Part shown: in pieces, positions 1-7,481 of the stretch | Layout of the letters: each line of letters starts with the position of its first letter | Position numbering within the stretch: position 1 is the stretch's first letter | NCBI GenBank assembly: GCA_036399835.1 | Contig: DASWMI010000068.1 | Location: forward strand, 17,848-81,847 | DNA: 64,000 nucleotides | DNA from: DASYML01 sp036399835 | GTDB taxonomy: Bacteria; Acidobacteriota; Blastocatellia; Pyrinomonadales; Pyrinomonadaceae | Direction of reading: 5' to 3' | Notes under the pieces: model-generated | Told to the model about the DNA's origin: nothing | Databases searched by the model: none | The model's input: the letters and a program-made list of their open reading frames with translations, nothing else | Program-made: the position numbers and the translations under genes

Positions 1-1050
1 CAGCAGTATGCGGCTCAGGCCCAGCTCGTGCAGGATTTGCGCGCCGACACCGTAATCACGATTGATGCCGTAGCCCGTTTCGATGCTCGCTTCCTTTAAG
101 CTGATGCCCTGCTCCTGCATCAGAGCGTAAGTGCGCAACTGGTGGACCAGGTCCAGCCCGTGCTCGCGCTGCCTGAGATAGAGCACCACGCCGCGGCCCG
201 CCGCCGCGATCTTTTCGAGCGAGGTCTGCATCTGATAGCTCGTGTCACCGATTAAAGAGCCGAACATGGCGAAAGTCACATTCTCCGTATGCACGCGGAC
301 CAGCACAGGCTCATCCGTCTGAACGTCTCCCATAACCATCGCGACATGCTTCTCGCCGTTGATGACGTTCTCGAAGAGAACCGCGCGGAAACGCCCGTAG
401 ACGGTCGGTAGGTCCGTCTCAAGCACGCGCCTGACGAGCACTTCCTTGCGCATACGATAGCGCACCAGCTCCGCCACGGAGATCATCTTCAAGCCGTGCT
501 CTTGAGCAAACCTTTCAAGCTCGGGCATCCGCGCCATCGTGCCGTCCGCGTTCATGATCTCGCAGACGACGCCCGCAGGGTAAAGCCCCGCGATACGCGC
601 TATGTCCACGCTCGCTTCCGTTTGGCCCGGACGCACGAGCACGCCGCCCGTGCGTGCGCGAAGCGGGAAGACGTGGCCGGGCCGCGCCAAATCCTGCGGG
701 CGCGTCTTGGGGTCAACCGCCGTCAAGATGGTCGTCGCGCGGTCCGCAGCAGAGATGCCTGTCGTGACGCCCTTGCGCGCTTCAATCGAGACGGTAAAGG
801 CCGTCCCGAGAAAAGAGGTGTTGTCGGCGACCTGCATCGTCAGGTGCAGCTCGTCGCAGCGCTCCTCCGTCAAAGGCATACAGATGAGGCCGCGCGCGTG
901 CGTCGCCATAAAGTTGATGATTTCGGGCGTGACCTTTTCCGCCGCGCAAACCAGGTCTCCCTCGTTCTCGCGGTCTTCATCGTCAACGATAATAATCATC
1001 CGGCCTTCGCCTATCTCGGCGGCGGCCTCTTCAATCGAAGCGAAAGGCAT
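1..1050 (-). CDS. ribB: RibBX-type protein: 3,4-dihydroxy-2-butanone-4-phosphate synthase fused to a degenerate GTP cyclohydrolase II domain (partial)
   Basis: The gene starts at the ATG at 1050 and runs off the left edge after 350 codons; RibBA proteins are about 400 aa, so roughly 50 residues are missing. The N-terminal half is a normal RibB, which makes the four-carbon riboflavin precursor from ribulose 5-phosphate: DDEDRENEGDL at 23-33 supplies the metal-binding acidic residues, followed by ATHARGLICMPL, GISAADR and PGHVFPLRA motifs. The C-terminal half follows the GTP cyclohydrolase II fold (VRVHTENV from residue 251) but the zinc cysteines are absent: the usual CLTGD...CDC region reads NVTFA...GDTS, and the EGRGIG region reads REHGLD. 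It should therefore not hydrolyse GTP. Fusions of this kind have been called RibBX. It lies downstream of ribE on the same strand, and an intact ribA is at 60914-61558. Confidence 0.9.
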   Translation of the reverse strand, partial: MPFASIEEAAAEIGEGRMIIIVDDEDRENEGDLVCAAEKVTPEIINFMATHARGLICMPLTEERCDELHLTMQVADNTSFLGTAFTVSIEARKGVTTGISAADRATTILTAVDPKTRPQDLARPGHVFPLRARTGGVLVRPGQTEASVDIARIAGLYPAGVVCEIMNADGTMARMPELERFAQEHGLKMISVAELVRYRMRKEVLVRRVLETDLPTVYGRFRAVLFENVINGEKHVAMVMGDVQTDEPVLVRVHTENVTFAMFGSLIGDTSYQMQTSLEKIAAAGRGVVLYLRQREHGLDLVHQLRTYALMQEQGISLKEASIETGYGINRDYGVGAQILHELGLSRILL

Positions 1051-1086
1051 CAGAGAATTTTCGATTTCAGATTTGCGATTGGTCCG

Positions 1087-1123
1087 GCGATGAGATTTGA
1101 TTTTTAGAATCCCATCGCCGAGC
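1087..1123. repeat. Imperfect hairpin upstream of the ribB fusion gene
   Basis: CGGCGATGAGATT pairs with AATCCCATCGCCG across an AT-rich loop, about 40 nt before the ribB start. The flank (1060-1085) has repeated GATTTCA/GATTTGC words like the heptamer arrays elsewhere in the window. I looked for an FMN riboswitch in 1051-1278 and saw none, so this hairpin is more likely a repeat or a processing/attenuation structure. Confidence 0.4.
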
Positions 1124-1278
1124 CGTCAAAGACGAATGGCGGCCCGGCAATCAATCATCGCCCCTCAAGTTATGTTACCCGAAACCGAGCCTTTTGGCGA
1201 CTTGCGATCTCTTTGGAAAACGAATCAATCCGTTTTGGAGAGCGTTGGAATTAAAGCGGACGCTCCGAAGTCCGGTGC

Positions 1279-1932
1279 TCATTGATAGCCAAGCTCCGCC
1301 AGCTTTTCTATCGTCAGGGATAAGCCTTCGTTTTTGATGTGTGGACCAAGAGCGAGTATGCGTTCGACGTATTTGGCGATGATGTCGGCTTCTAGATTGA
1401 CTTCGTCGTGGGGCCTCAAGTGCGAGAGATTTGTGACGGCCCAGGTCTTGGGGATGATGGCAATCTCGAAGTATTCGTCCGTCAGGGCGGCGATGGTGAG
1501 GCTGATGCCTTCGACGGCGACAGAGCCTTTGAAGACGAGGTAGCGGGCCATCTCCTGCGGGTAGGCGATGCGCACGGTCCAGGAGCCGCCGTGTTCCGTC
1601 GCGCCGAGAAAACGTCCGCGCGCATCAACGTGGCCCTGTACGATATGACCGCCGAGACGCGTGGAGGGCGTGACGGCGCGCTCCAGGTTGACAGCAGAGC
1701 CTGCGCGCAAGGCTCCGAGCGTAGAACGTTGGAGGGTCTCGCGCGAGCCGTCCGCGGCAAACGAATCCGGGCGCACGTCAATCGCCGTCAGGCAGACGCC
1801 GTTAACCGCGATGGAATCGCCCTCACGCATTCCTTCGGCGCAGAGGCGGGCTTCAATCAAGAGCCGCACTCCCTCGCCGCGTTGCTCAAGGCTACGCACC
1901 CTGCCGAGTTCTTCAATCAGACCTGTGAACAT
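1279..1932 (-). CDS. ribE: Riboflavin synthase, alpha subunit
   Basis: At 217 aa this has the usual family length. It converts two molecules of 6,7-dimethyl-8-ribityllumazine into riboflavin and 5-amino-6-ribitylaminouracil. The two lumazine-binding repeats are visible: the first begins MFTGLIEE at residue 1 with GDSIAVNGVCLT, and the second has GGHIVQGHVD near 95 and GSVAVEGISLT near 135. The ending NLEADIIAKYVER matches the family's trimer-forming C terminus. It lies between cmk and the ribB fusion gene, all on the minus strand, so the three are probably co-transcribed; a 228-bp gap to the ribB fusion gene leaves room for a second promoter. Confidence 0.96.
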   Translation of the reverse strand: MFTGLIEELGRVRSLEQRGEGVRLLIEARLCAEGMREGDSIAVNGVCLTAIDVRPDSFAADGSRETLQRSTLGALRAGSAVNLERAVTPSTRLGGHIVQGHVDARGRFLGATEHGGSWTVRIAYPQEMARYLVFKGSVAVEGISLTIAALTDEYFEIAIIPKTWAVTNLSHLRPHDEVNLEADIIAKYVERILALGPHIKNEGLSLTIEKLAELGYQ

Positions 1933-1972
1933 AAGATTCCTGGCGAAGCCTGGCCTCCCCTGCTTATTCTCT

Positions 1973-2650
1973 TCAACGCTTTGTCGTCAGCCGCTCGCGG
2001 ATGGCTTTCATCATTTGCTCGAAGACTTCCTCAATGGAAAGCTCGGTCGAATCTATCAGGACGGCGTCGGGGGCAGGCGCGAGCGGCGAATCGGCGCGGG
2101 TCACATCCCGACGGTCGCGCACGCCTATGTCTGCCAGCGTCTGCTCAAACGAAGTATCGCGCGACTTCATGCGGTCCTCTTCATACCTGCGCTCGGCGCG
2201 CTTTTCCGGCGCGGCTGTGAGAAAGAATTTGACGTCCGCATCCGGAAAGACGACCGTTCCGGCGTCTCTCCCATCGAGCACGACGCCGCCCTGCCTGCCC
2301 AGCTCTCGCTGTTGCCGGACCAGCGTGCGCCGCACTTCAGGGATAGTCGAAATGATTGAAGCCGTCTGGCTCACCTCTTCCGTGCGGATGGCTTCGGAGA
2401 CATCGCGCCCGTCGAGCGCCACGCGCAGCGAATCCGGGTCGCCCGAGAGCGAGAGCTTGGCCTGCGCCGCCAGCTCCGCGACCGACCGCGCATCGCTCGT
2501 GCTGAGACCCGATTCCAGCACGGCCAGAGCCACAGCACGATACATCGCGCCCGTATCAAGATAAAGAAGATTAAGCTCGCGCGCGAGCATACGCCCGAGC
2601 GTGGATTTGCCAGCGCCCGATGGTCCGTCAATCGAGATGATGAGAGGCAT
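1973..2650 (-). CDS. cmk: Cytidylate kinase
   Basis: This 225-aa P-loop kinase phosphorylates CMP and dCMP with ATP. The Walker A motif GPSGAGKST is at residues 8-16, preceded by the family's IISIDG strand. LYLDTGAMYRAVAL and the DGRDVSEAIRTEEV region, which binds CMP, are present, followed by LDGRDAGTVVFPDADVKF and the lid RAERRYEEDR. The length matches bacterial Cmk. It is 37 bp downstream of hemW and 40 bp upstream of ribE on the same strand, suggesting an operon of housekeeping genes with no shared pathway. Confidence 0.96.
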   Translation of the reverse strand: MPLIISIDGPSGAGKSTLGRMLARELNLLYLDTGAMYRAVALAVLESGLSTSDARSVAELAAQAKLSLSGDPDSLRVALDGRDVSEAIRTEEVSQTASIISTIPEVRRTLVRQQRELGRQGGVVLDGRDAGTVVFPDADVKFFLTAAPEKRAERRYEEDRMKSRDTSFEQTLADIGVRDRRDVTRADSPLAPAPDAVLIDSTELSIEEVFEQMMKAIRERLTTKR

Positions 2651-2687
2651 AGCAAAAGTGGTCCACGGATTGGCTTTGAATTAGCTT

Positions 2688-3824
2688 TCAAACAAATATC
2701 GCAAAGACTTCATTGGACAACAGCGCGCCGGCGCGCGTCAGCTTCATCAGGTCGTCCTCGAATTCGATCAAGCCTGCCGCGCTGAGGCGTGCTAGGTCGT
2801 CCGCATAGTCCGTCCGCAGGTCCTTGCCAAAGCGTCTGCGATGTTCGCTCAGGTTGACGCCGCCGAGCAGCCGCAGCCCCAGAAAGATTGACTCGGCGCG
2901 CGTCTCCTGTGCGTCAAGAAAAGTTGTTTCGACAACGGGCGTGCCCCCCGCTTCAATCAACTCGGTATAGCGCATGGCGTCGCGCTCGTTGGACCAGCGA
3001 TGATGCTGGCCGTCGTAAGAGTGTGACGAACAGCCAAAGCCGTAGACGGGCGCGGCCCGCCAGTATTTGGTGTTGTGGCGCGATTCAAAGCCTGGCAGAC
3101 AAAGATTGGAAATCTCGTAATGCTCGTAACCGGCGGCGCAGGCTTTATCGAGCATGAGCCTGTACATCTCGGCGCAGAGGTCTTCATCCGGACGCGGCAG
3201 CGCACCCGTCTCGATCTGGTGGGCCAGCGGTGTGCCCTCGTGAACTTCCAGCAGATAGAGCGAGAGATGTTCGGGTCTGAGTGCGAGCGCCTGGCCCAGA
3301 TTGCGCTCCCAGGCTGCGAGCGTCTGGGCGGGAAGACCGGCGATGAGGTCGAAGCTCACGTTACTGAATCCTGCTTTGCGCAGATCACGAATCGTGCGCC
3401 TGACATCCTCTGCGGTATGCACGCGGCCCAGTCGTTTTAACTCCCGGTCGTCGAAAGTCTGCGCGCCGAAGCTGGCGCGATTAACACCGAGTCCGCGCGT
3501 CGCGCGCAAAGCCTCAAGCGTGAGCGTGCCGGGATTCATCTCCATAGTTATTTCCGCATCATCGCGGACGCGAAAACGAGTCCGGACCGCTCGCAGGAGT
3601 TGTTCGACCTGCGCGGGCGCGAGCAGGCTGGGCGTGCCGCCGCCGAAATAGATCGTGTCAATTTCCACGCGGTCTTCCGCCGGATTGAAGGCGCTAATCT
3701 CGCTCGCCAGCGCGGCGACGTAGCGGCGTGCCGACTCGCTTTCGTAAAGGCCCGTCGCAAAGTCGCAGTAAGCGCAGCGCGAACGGCAGAAAGGAATATG
3801 TAGGTAGACTCCTGCGCGCATCAT
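2688..3824 (-). CDS. hemW: HemW-like radical SAM protein (heme chaperone, coproporphyrinogen III oxidase-like)
   Basis: A 378-aa radical SAM protein. The [4Fe-4S] motif CRSRCAYC lies near residue 13 inside YLHIPFCRSRCAYCDF, and the GGGTPSLL SAM-binding motif follows near 62. The NLCLPGFESRHNTKYW stretch and the C-terminal winged-helix region (GLIEFEDDLMKLT) are typical of the HemN/HemW family. HemW proteins bind and deliver heme rather than oxidise coproporphyrinogen; I prefer HemW because the protein is short (HemN is about 450 aa) and lacks the N-terminal HemN extension. It heads the hemW-cmk-ribE run. Confidence 0.88.
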   Translation of the reverse strand: MMRAGVYLHIPFCRSRCAYCDFATGLYESESARRYVAALASEISAFNPAEDRVEIDTIYFGGGTPSLLAPAQVEQLLRAVRTRFRVRDDAEITMEMNPGTLTLEALRATRGLGVNRASFGAQTFDDRELKRLGRVHTAEDVRRTIRDLRKAGFSNVSFDLIAGLPAQTLAAWERNLGQALALRPEHLSLYLLEVHEGTPLAHQIETGALPRPDEDLCAEMYRLMLDKACAAGYEHYEISNLCLPGFESRHNTKYWRAAPVYGFGCSSHSYDGQHHRWSNERDAMRYTELIEAGGTPVVETTFLDAQETRAESIFLGLRLLGGVNLSEHRRRFGKDLRTDYADDLARLSAAGLIEFEDDLMKLTRAGALLSNEVFAIFV

Positions 3825-4156
3825 CTCAAGAAGGGGATTATAACACGCAGGCTCGCGCAGGCGGCCCCGGCGCAGAGCGTATCAACTTCAAGCGAGGTGT
3901 ATGCTTTCCCTTGCCCTGCGGCGCTCAAGGCCGCAGCCGCAGTTCATCGCTGAAGTCAAAAGAGGCGCGGATAAGCTACGCATTTTTAAGTGACAGGCCA
4001 GCGAGCCGGAGGCTCTAAGCTTGCGGCATGAAGGTTGAATACGGCAGCGGTTGAAACATAAATGAATCGGACCGGAGAGGCTCGCGCAGCTCTTTTACCG
4101 CGCGCAAGTCTAAGAGCTTATCAACGACAGGCAAAATTTCTAGGAGGAAATCTTTG
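3825..4156. other. Intergenic gap before the 64-aa gene
   Basis: This 330-bp gap separates the hemW start from a rightward small gene and should hold divergent promoters. A 30-codon ATG frame at 3901-3993 follows a weak GAGGTG ribosome site and contains FIAEVKRGADK, faintly like the start of indole-3-glycerol phosphate synthase. It is too short to call a gene. Confidence 0.4.
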
Positions 4157-4351
4157 ATGGCGGACGAGAAACAGACGAATATGGACCAGGGGATGGGCGT
4201 CAAGGCCAGCGCACGGGAGAACCAGGGCAATCAGGGCACAGGCCCGGAACAGGGCGTGAGCGAGACGAGCACTAATCAGACAAGCCCCAGCGCTCAAGGC
4301 ACCATCTCGCGGCAGCAGGATGCGGGCGGTGAGACTCAAGAGGAAGAATAA
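4157..4351 (+). CDS. Small disordered Gln/Gly/Glu-rich protein of unknown function
   Basis: A 64-aa frame starts at the ATG at 4157, nine bases after a perfect AGGAGG ribosome site at 4142-4147, the strongest such site in the window. The product is wholly hydrophilic, rich in Gln, Gly, Glu, Ser and Thr, with no hydrophobic segment or Cys, and ends in an acidic ETQEEE tail. This composition suggests an intrinsically disordered protein, perhaps a hydrophilin or stress protein; that is inference. A TTG three bases upstream would add one residue but sits less well with the ribosome site. No family recognised. One TGGACCA palindrome lies inside it. Confidence 0.65.
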   Translation: MADEKQTNMDQGMGVKASARENQGNQGTGPEQGVSETSTNQTSPSAQGTISRQQDAGGETQEEE

Positions 4352-4504
4352 GGAGAGGCTTCAAACAAAAGCTGGAATAGCTTATCCCTTGTGCAGGATA
4401 AGGAATGAGCTATTGACACGAATTTCGCGCTTGAAAGATAAACGGCGCGGGGCGTTGAGCTGCCGGACCAATGCCCTGCGCCTTCATTTTGGACCAGTGG
4501 GTTA

Positions 4505-5845
4505 TTACTGCGGCTTGTCAATTTTTCGCAGGCTGCCTTCGCCGCTGATGGTTTTGCCTGAGCTGTGCGCGACTCGCTCGGCCTCCGCCAGAGCACGCAG
4601 GAGATTTTCGCCGAGTATCTTGCGTATATCCTTTTCGCTATAGCCGCGCCTGAGCAGTTCGTAAGTGATGTTTGGCAGGTGCGCGATGTCTTCCATCCCG
4701 ACGGGCAGGACGGGCACGCCGTCAAAGTCAGAGCCTAGACCGACGTGGTCAATGCCGGCGACTTTGGCTATGTGTTCGATGTGGTCAATCAGCACGGAGA
4801 GCGGGGTGGCGGGCAATGGATTGGCCGCGAGCAGCTTATTCCTCTCCTCTTCAAAACGCTTCGGGTCGCTTTTGTACTGCTGTTCGAGCGCATCCATCTG
4901 CGGCTTGAGCCGAGCCGTGCGCGCGGCAGCCGCATCAATCACCTTCTGGTCAATAAAGTTAGGATAAAAGTTGACCATCACGACGCCGCCGTTTTTGGTG
5001 ATGCGTCGGAGGATGTCGTCAGGGATATTGCGCGGGTGATTTGCCAGCGCACGCGCCGAAGAATGCGAAGCGATGACAGGCGCACGCGAGACATCGAGCA
5101 CATCGTTCATGGTTTTATCGGAGACGTGGGAGATGTCTATAAACATCCCTAGCCGGTTCATCTCGCGCACCACCTCTTTGCCGAAATCCGAGAGACCGTT
5201 GTGGCGCGATTTGTCGCAGCAGGCATCGGCCCAGTCGTTCGTGTTGTTGTGCGTGAGCGTGATATAGCGTATGCCCAGACGATAAAAATCGCGCAGCGCC
5301 GAGAGCGAATTTTCGATGCCGTGTCCGCCTTCCATCCCCAGTAGCGCGCCGACCTTTTTCTGGCGCTTAGCACGACGCACATCCGCCGCCGTGTAGGCCA
5401 TCATCAAATCGTTAGGATACTTTTCGGCCATCCGGTAGATAACATCTATGAGGTCCATCGCGCGCCGCGCAGAGCCGCCCTGCACGGCATATTTGCGGTC
5501 CACGTAAACCGAGAAGAATTGCCCGGTCATCCCGCTCTGCCTGAGCCGCGCGAGGTCCGTGTGATACTTGCCGACCGAAGGCGTGCCCAGGTCGTAATCA
5601 GTATCCACCATGATCTCCGTGATGTCGTTGTGCCCGTCAATGATGATGGCCTTGCGATGAATCTCCAGCGCCTTCTTCCACAAACGCTCGTCACGCGGCG
5701 GCCCGGATTGCTGGACCAGAGCCGTAGAGCTACCCTGCGCGGCTCCGGTCTGGGCCTGCGCCGAAAGCGTGTAGCCAGTGAAGAGAAGCTGTAACGCGAA
5801 GGCCGCGCAAAGCGAGTGTTTTAGTTTAGTGTTCATCTTTTTCAT
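4505..5845 (-). CDS. Membrane dipeptidase, peptidase M19 (renal dipeptidase family), secreted
   Basis: A 446-aa protein with a Sec signal peptide at about 1-31 (KK start, hydrophobic core, cleavage near AQAQ). The mature part is a zinc dipeptidase of the M19 family. Metal ligands are visible as HND in IIDGHNDITE near residue 73, the Glu in LGMEGGHGIE, the His in MFIDISHVSD and the His in VIASHSSARA; HVGLGSDFDGV near the end is the family's C-terminal active-site strand. It should cleave dipeptides in the periplasm. The C terminus ends in GSLRKIDKPQ. The gene is on its own, facing leftwards; a TGGACCA palindrome sits just past its stop codon. Confidence 0.93.
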   Translation of the reverse strand: MKKMNTKLKHSLCAAFALQLLFTGYTLSAQAQTGAAQGSSTALVQQSGPPRDERLWKKALEIHRKAIIIDGHNDITEIMVDTDYDLGTPSVGKYHTDLARLRQSGMTGQFFSVYVDRKYAVQGGSARRAMDLIDVIYRMAEKYPNDLMMAYTAADVRRAKRQKKVGALLGMEGGHGIENSLSALRDFYRLGIRYITLTHNNTNDWADACCDKSRHNGLSDFGKEVVREMNRLGMFIDISHVSDKTMNDVLDVSRAPVIASHSSARALANHPRNIPDDILRRITKNGGVVMVNFYPNFIDQKVIDAAAARTARLKPQMDALEQQYKSDPKRFEEERNKLLAANPLPATPLSVLIDHIEHIAKVAGIDHVGLGSDFDGVPVLPVGMEDIAHLPNITYELLRRGYSEKDIRKILGENLLRALAEAERVAHSSGKTISGEGSLRKIDKPQ

Positions 5846-6020
5846 ACTCTGATTTAAAGGTTGGATAACTCAAAGAAAGGAGAACTGCCTGAACAAGTGC
5901 CATAGTGCAACCAAGCCGTTTTCCCGTCAAGCTGCTTGAAGGTCAAAGGCAAAAGCAAAAGCGCCGATGGGGACGACTTTATGTTCATCGGTCGCGGGCG
6001 AAATATGGATTGAAAGAGAT

Positions 6021-6341
6021 TTATTCGTCGCTGGCCGCGACAGGCGCTTGCTCAGTCTGCGCAGAATCCGCTTCGCGCAAATAGTTTTCGCCCTGGCATG
6101 GACCGGTGACGGGTCTCTCTTCGGCGGGGCTGTTGCGGTTGTCAGCCTGGACCTGTTGAGGGCTGGCCTGCGGTGCGCCTTGAGCGGCCAGTCTCTGTGG
6201 CGGCTTAATCTCAAGATGCGCGGGCGCTTGAGATTCAAGCCCCGCCGCGACTCTCGTCAAGATGACTCCGAGCATGAAAGCGCAGAGCAGGACCAGCAGT
6301 AGCCAGACCAGCCGTATAAAGAACAACGCTAGACGCTTCAT
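6021..6341 (-). CDS. Small single-pass membrane protein, function unknown
   Basis: The 106-aa frame starts at the ATG at 6341, preceded by GGAGG at 6347-6351. A longer frame upstream has no ribosome site and is not used. Residues 5-33 form one strong transmembrane helix (FFIRLVWLLLVLLCAFMLG), followed by about 75 hydrophilic residues rich in Ala, Gln and Pro that look disordered. No domain recognised. It is divergent from the response regulator at 6698; the shared gap suggests possible joint regulation, which is inference. Confidence 0.6.
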   Translation of the reverse strand: MKRLALFFIRLVWLLLVLLCAFMLGVILTRVAAGLESQAPAHLEIKPPQRLAAQGAPQASPQQVQADNRNSPAEERPVTGPCQGENYLREADSAQTEQAPVAASDE

Positions 6342-6697
6342 CACATCCTCCGAACTCGGCAGACCTGCCCGGCCCTCATGCTTCATCGTGCCGGCAGCCT
6401 TTTGGTCCATAAATTTTTTTGAGCCGGGTTTAGTCGCATGCCACGGATTATCATGCCCGCACAAGAGCGCACGATAGGCGGCAGGTAACGTCTGCCGTGC
6501 GTGTCTGCCGTAGCGCGGCCTCGCGCTTGATACGCCGTGCAGCCTGTGGTTATCCACATTGACGGCTGGCGCGTAGATGGATGATGTTGAAAGAAGATGT
6601 TGTGGAAGAGAGAATGTGCTTGCGTTATCTGATAAAATCCGGCGCGCTTGAGTTAAGCTTGAAAGATTTAGACCTTCCACACGGCCTGCAAAATACT
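6342..6697. other. Divergent intergenic region upstream of the response regulator
   Basis: This 356-bp gap separates the small membrane protein from the response regulator. It contains one TGGTCCA at 6403 followed by a T-run, and short GC-rich repeats of CTGCCGT near 6490-6510. No gene or RNA was recognised. The first plausible regulator start is the ATG at 6698, because the frame upstream of it lacks a receiver fold. Confidence 0.4.
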
Positions 6698-7474
6698 ATG
6701 TCTATCCTGATTGCCGAAGACAACATGGCCCAGCGCCATTACCTGCGCGAGATACTCGAACGTGAGTTCGCCTCTCATGCTCCGGTGATTGAAGCCGCCG
6801 ACGGCGAGGCGACCATCGAACTGGCGCTCAAGCACAGACCCGAGCTGTGCGTGCTCGACATACAGATGCCGCGGCTCTCCGGCGTCAAGGCGGCGCGCGC
6901 CATCTGGCGAGAGTTTCCTTCGGCGCGCATCATTTTCTGGACGCAGTTTCCGCACGAGATTTATATCAACGAGATACGCAAGATCGTTAAAGCGGTCGAG
7001 CCGCCGCCCGCCTACGGTTTTATCCATAAGAATAATCCCGAATCCCGTTTCCTCCGCTTTGTCGCAGCCGTTTTGGAAGACGGCGCGGATATGATTGACC
7101 CGGCCTTTAAGGATTCCTTCAAGCGACCGCTGCTGACGGAGTTTGAAGCCGAAGCTCTCTACTATCTGGCGCTCGGCCTCTCAAACTGGGCCATCGCGCG
7201 CAAGTGCTCGCTCTCCTTGCGCGGCGTCGAGAGCCGACTGGCGACGCTCTACGAAAAGCTCTTCACTTCCGTCCCCGAAGGCACGCCGCACGAAGCCTAC
7301 GATAAGCTCGCCTACAACGTGCGCACGCGCGCTTTCTTTGAGGCGCTGCGACGCGGCCTGCTCAACTCGGACGAGCTGGAATCCGCCTCGCACGACCTGG
7401 AAGCCTGGATCGAGCGCGACCGCAAGCGTTTTATAGAGGAACAGAAAAGGAGCGCGGGCAAGCAGTCAACATAA
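6698..7474 (+). CDS. NarL/LuxR-type response regulator
   Basis: A 258-aa two-domain regulator. The receiver domain covers about 1-125: acidic pair ED at 7-8, phospho-acceptor Asp54 in LCVLDIQMPR, and the conserved Lys in GFIHKN near 115. The C-terminal half holds a LuxR-type helix-turn-helix around 152-200, with LTEFEAEALYYLALGLSN and IARKCSLSLRGVESRL matching the GerE pattern, though with an unusual 60-residue tail. It is followed after 7 bp by the large histidine kinase, so the two form a two-component pair. The start was chosen at MSILIAEDN because receivers start this way. Confidence 0.88.
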   Translation: MSILIAEDNMAQRHYLREILEREFASHAPVIEAADGEATIELALKHRPELCVLDIQMPRLSGVKAARAIWREFPSARIIFWTQFPHEIYINEIRKIVKAVEPPPAYGFIHKNNPESRFLRFVAAVLEDGADMIDPAFKDSFKRPLLTEFEAEALYYLALGLSNWAIARKCSLSLRGVESRLATLYEKLFTSVPEGTPHEAYDKLAYNVRTRAFFEALRRGLLNSDELESASHDLEAWIERDRKRFIEEQKRSAGKQST

Positions 7475-7481
7475 ATCGCGG

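Noticed and set aside
496..1107. Long plus-strand frames opposite the ribB fusion gene
   Set aside because: Antisense shadows with Arg-rich sequence; the minus strand encodes conserved RibB motifs.
1051..1278. Possible FMN riboswitch before the ribB fusion gene
   Set aside because: Looked for the conserved RFN segments on the minus strand and found none; only a simple hairpin is present.
3901..3993. A 30-codon plus-strand frame with FIAEVKRGADK, resembling the start of indole-3-glycerol phosphate synthase
   Set aside because: Too short, no downstream TrpC sequence in any frame, and the resemblance covers about seven residues.
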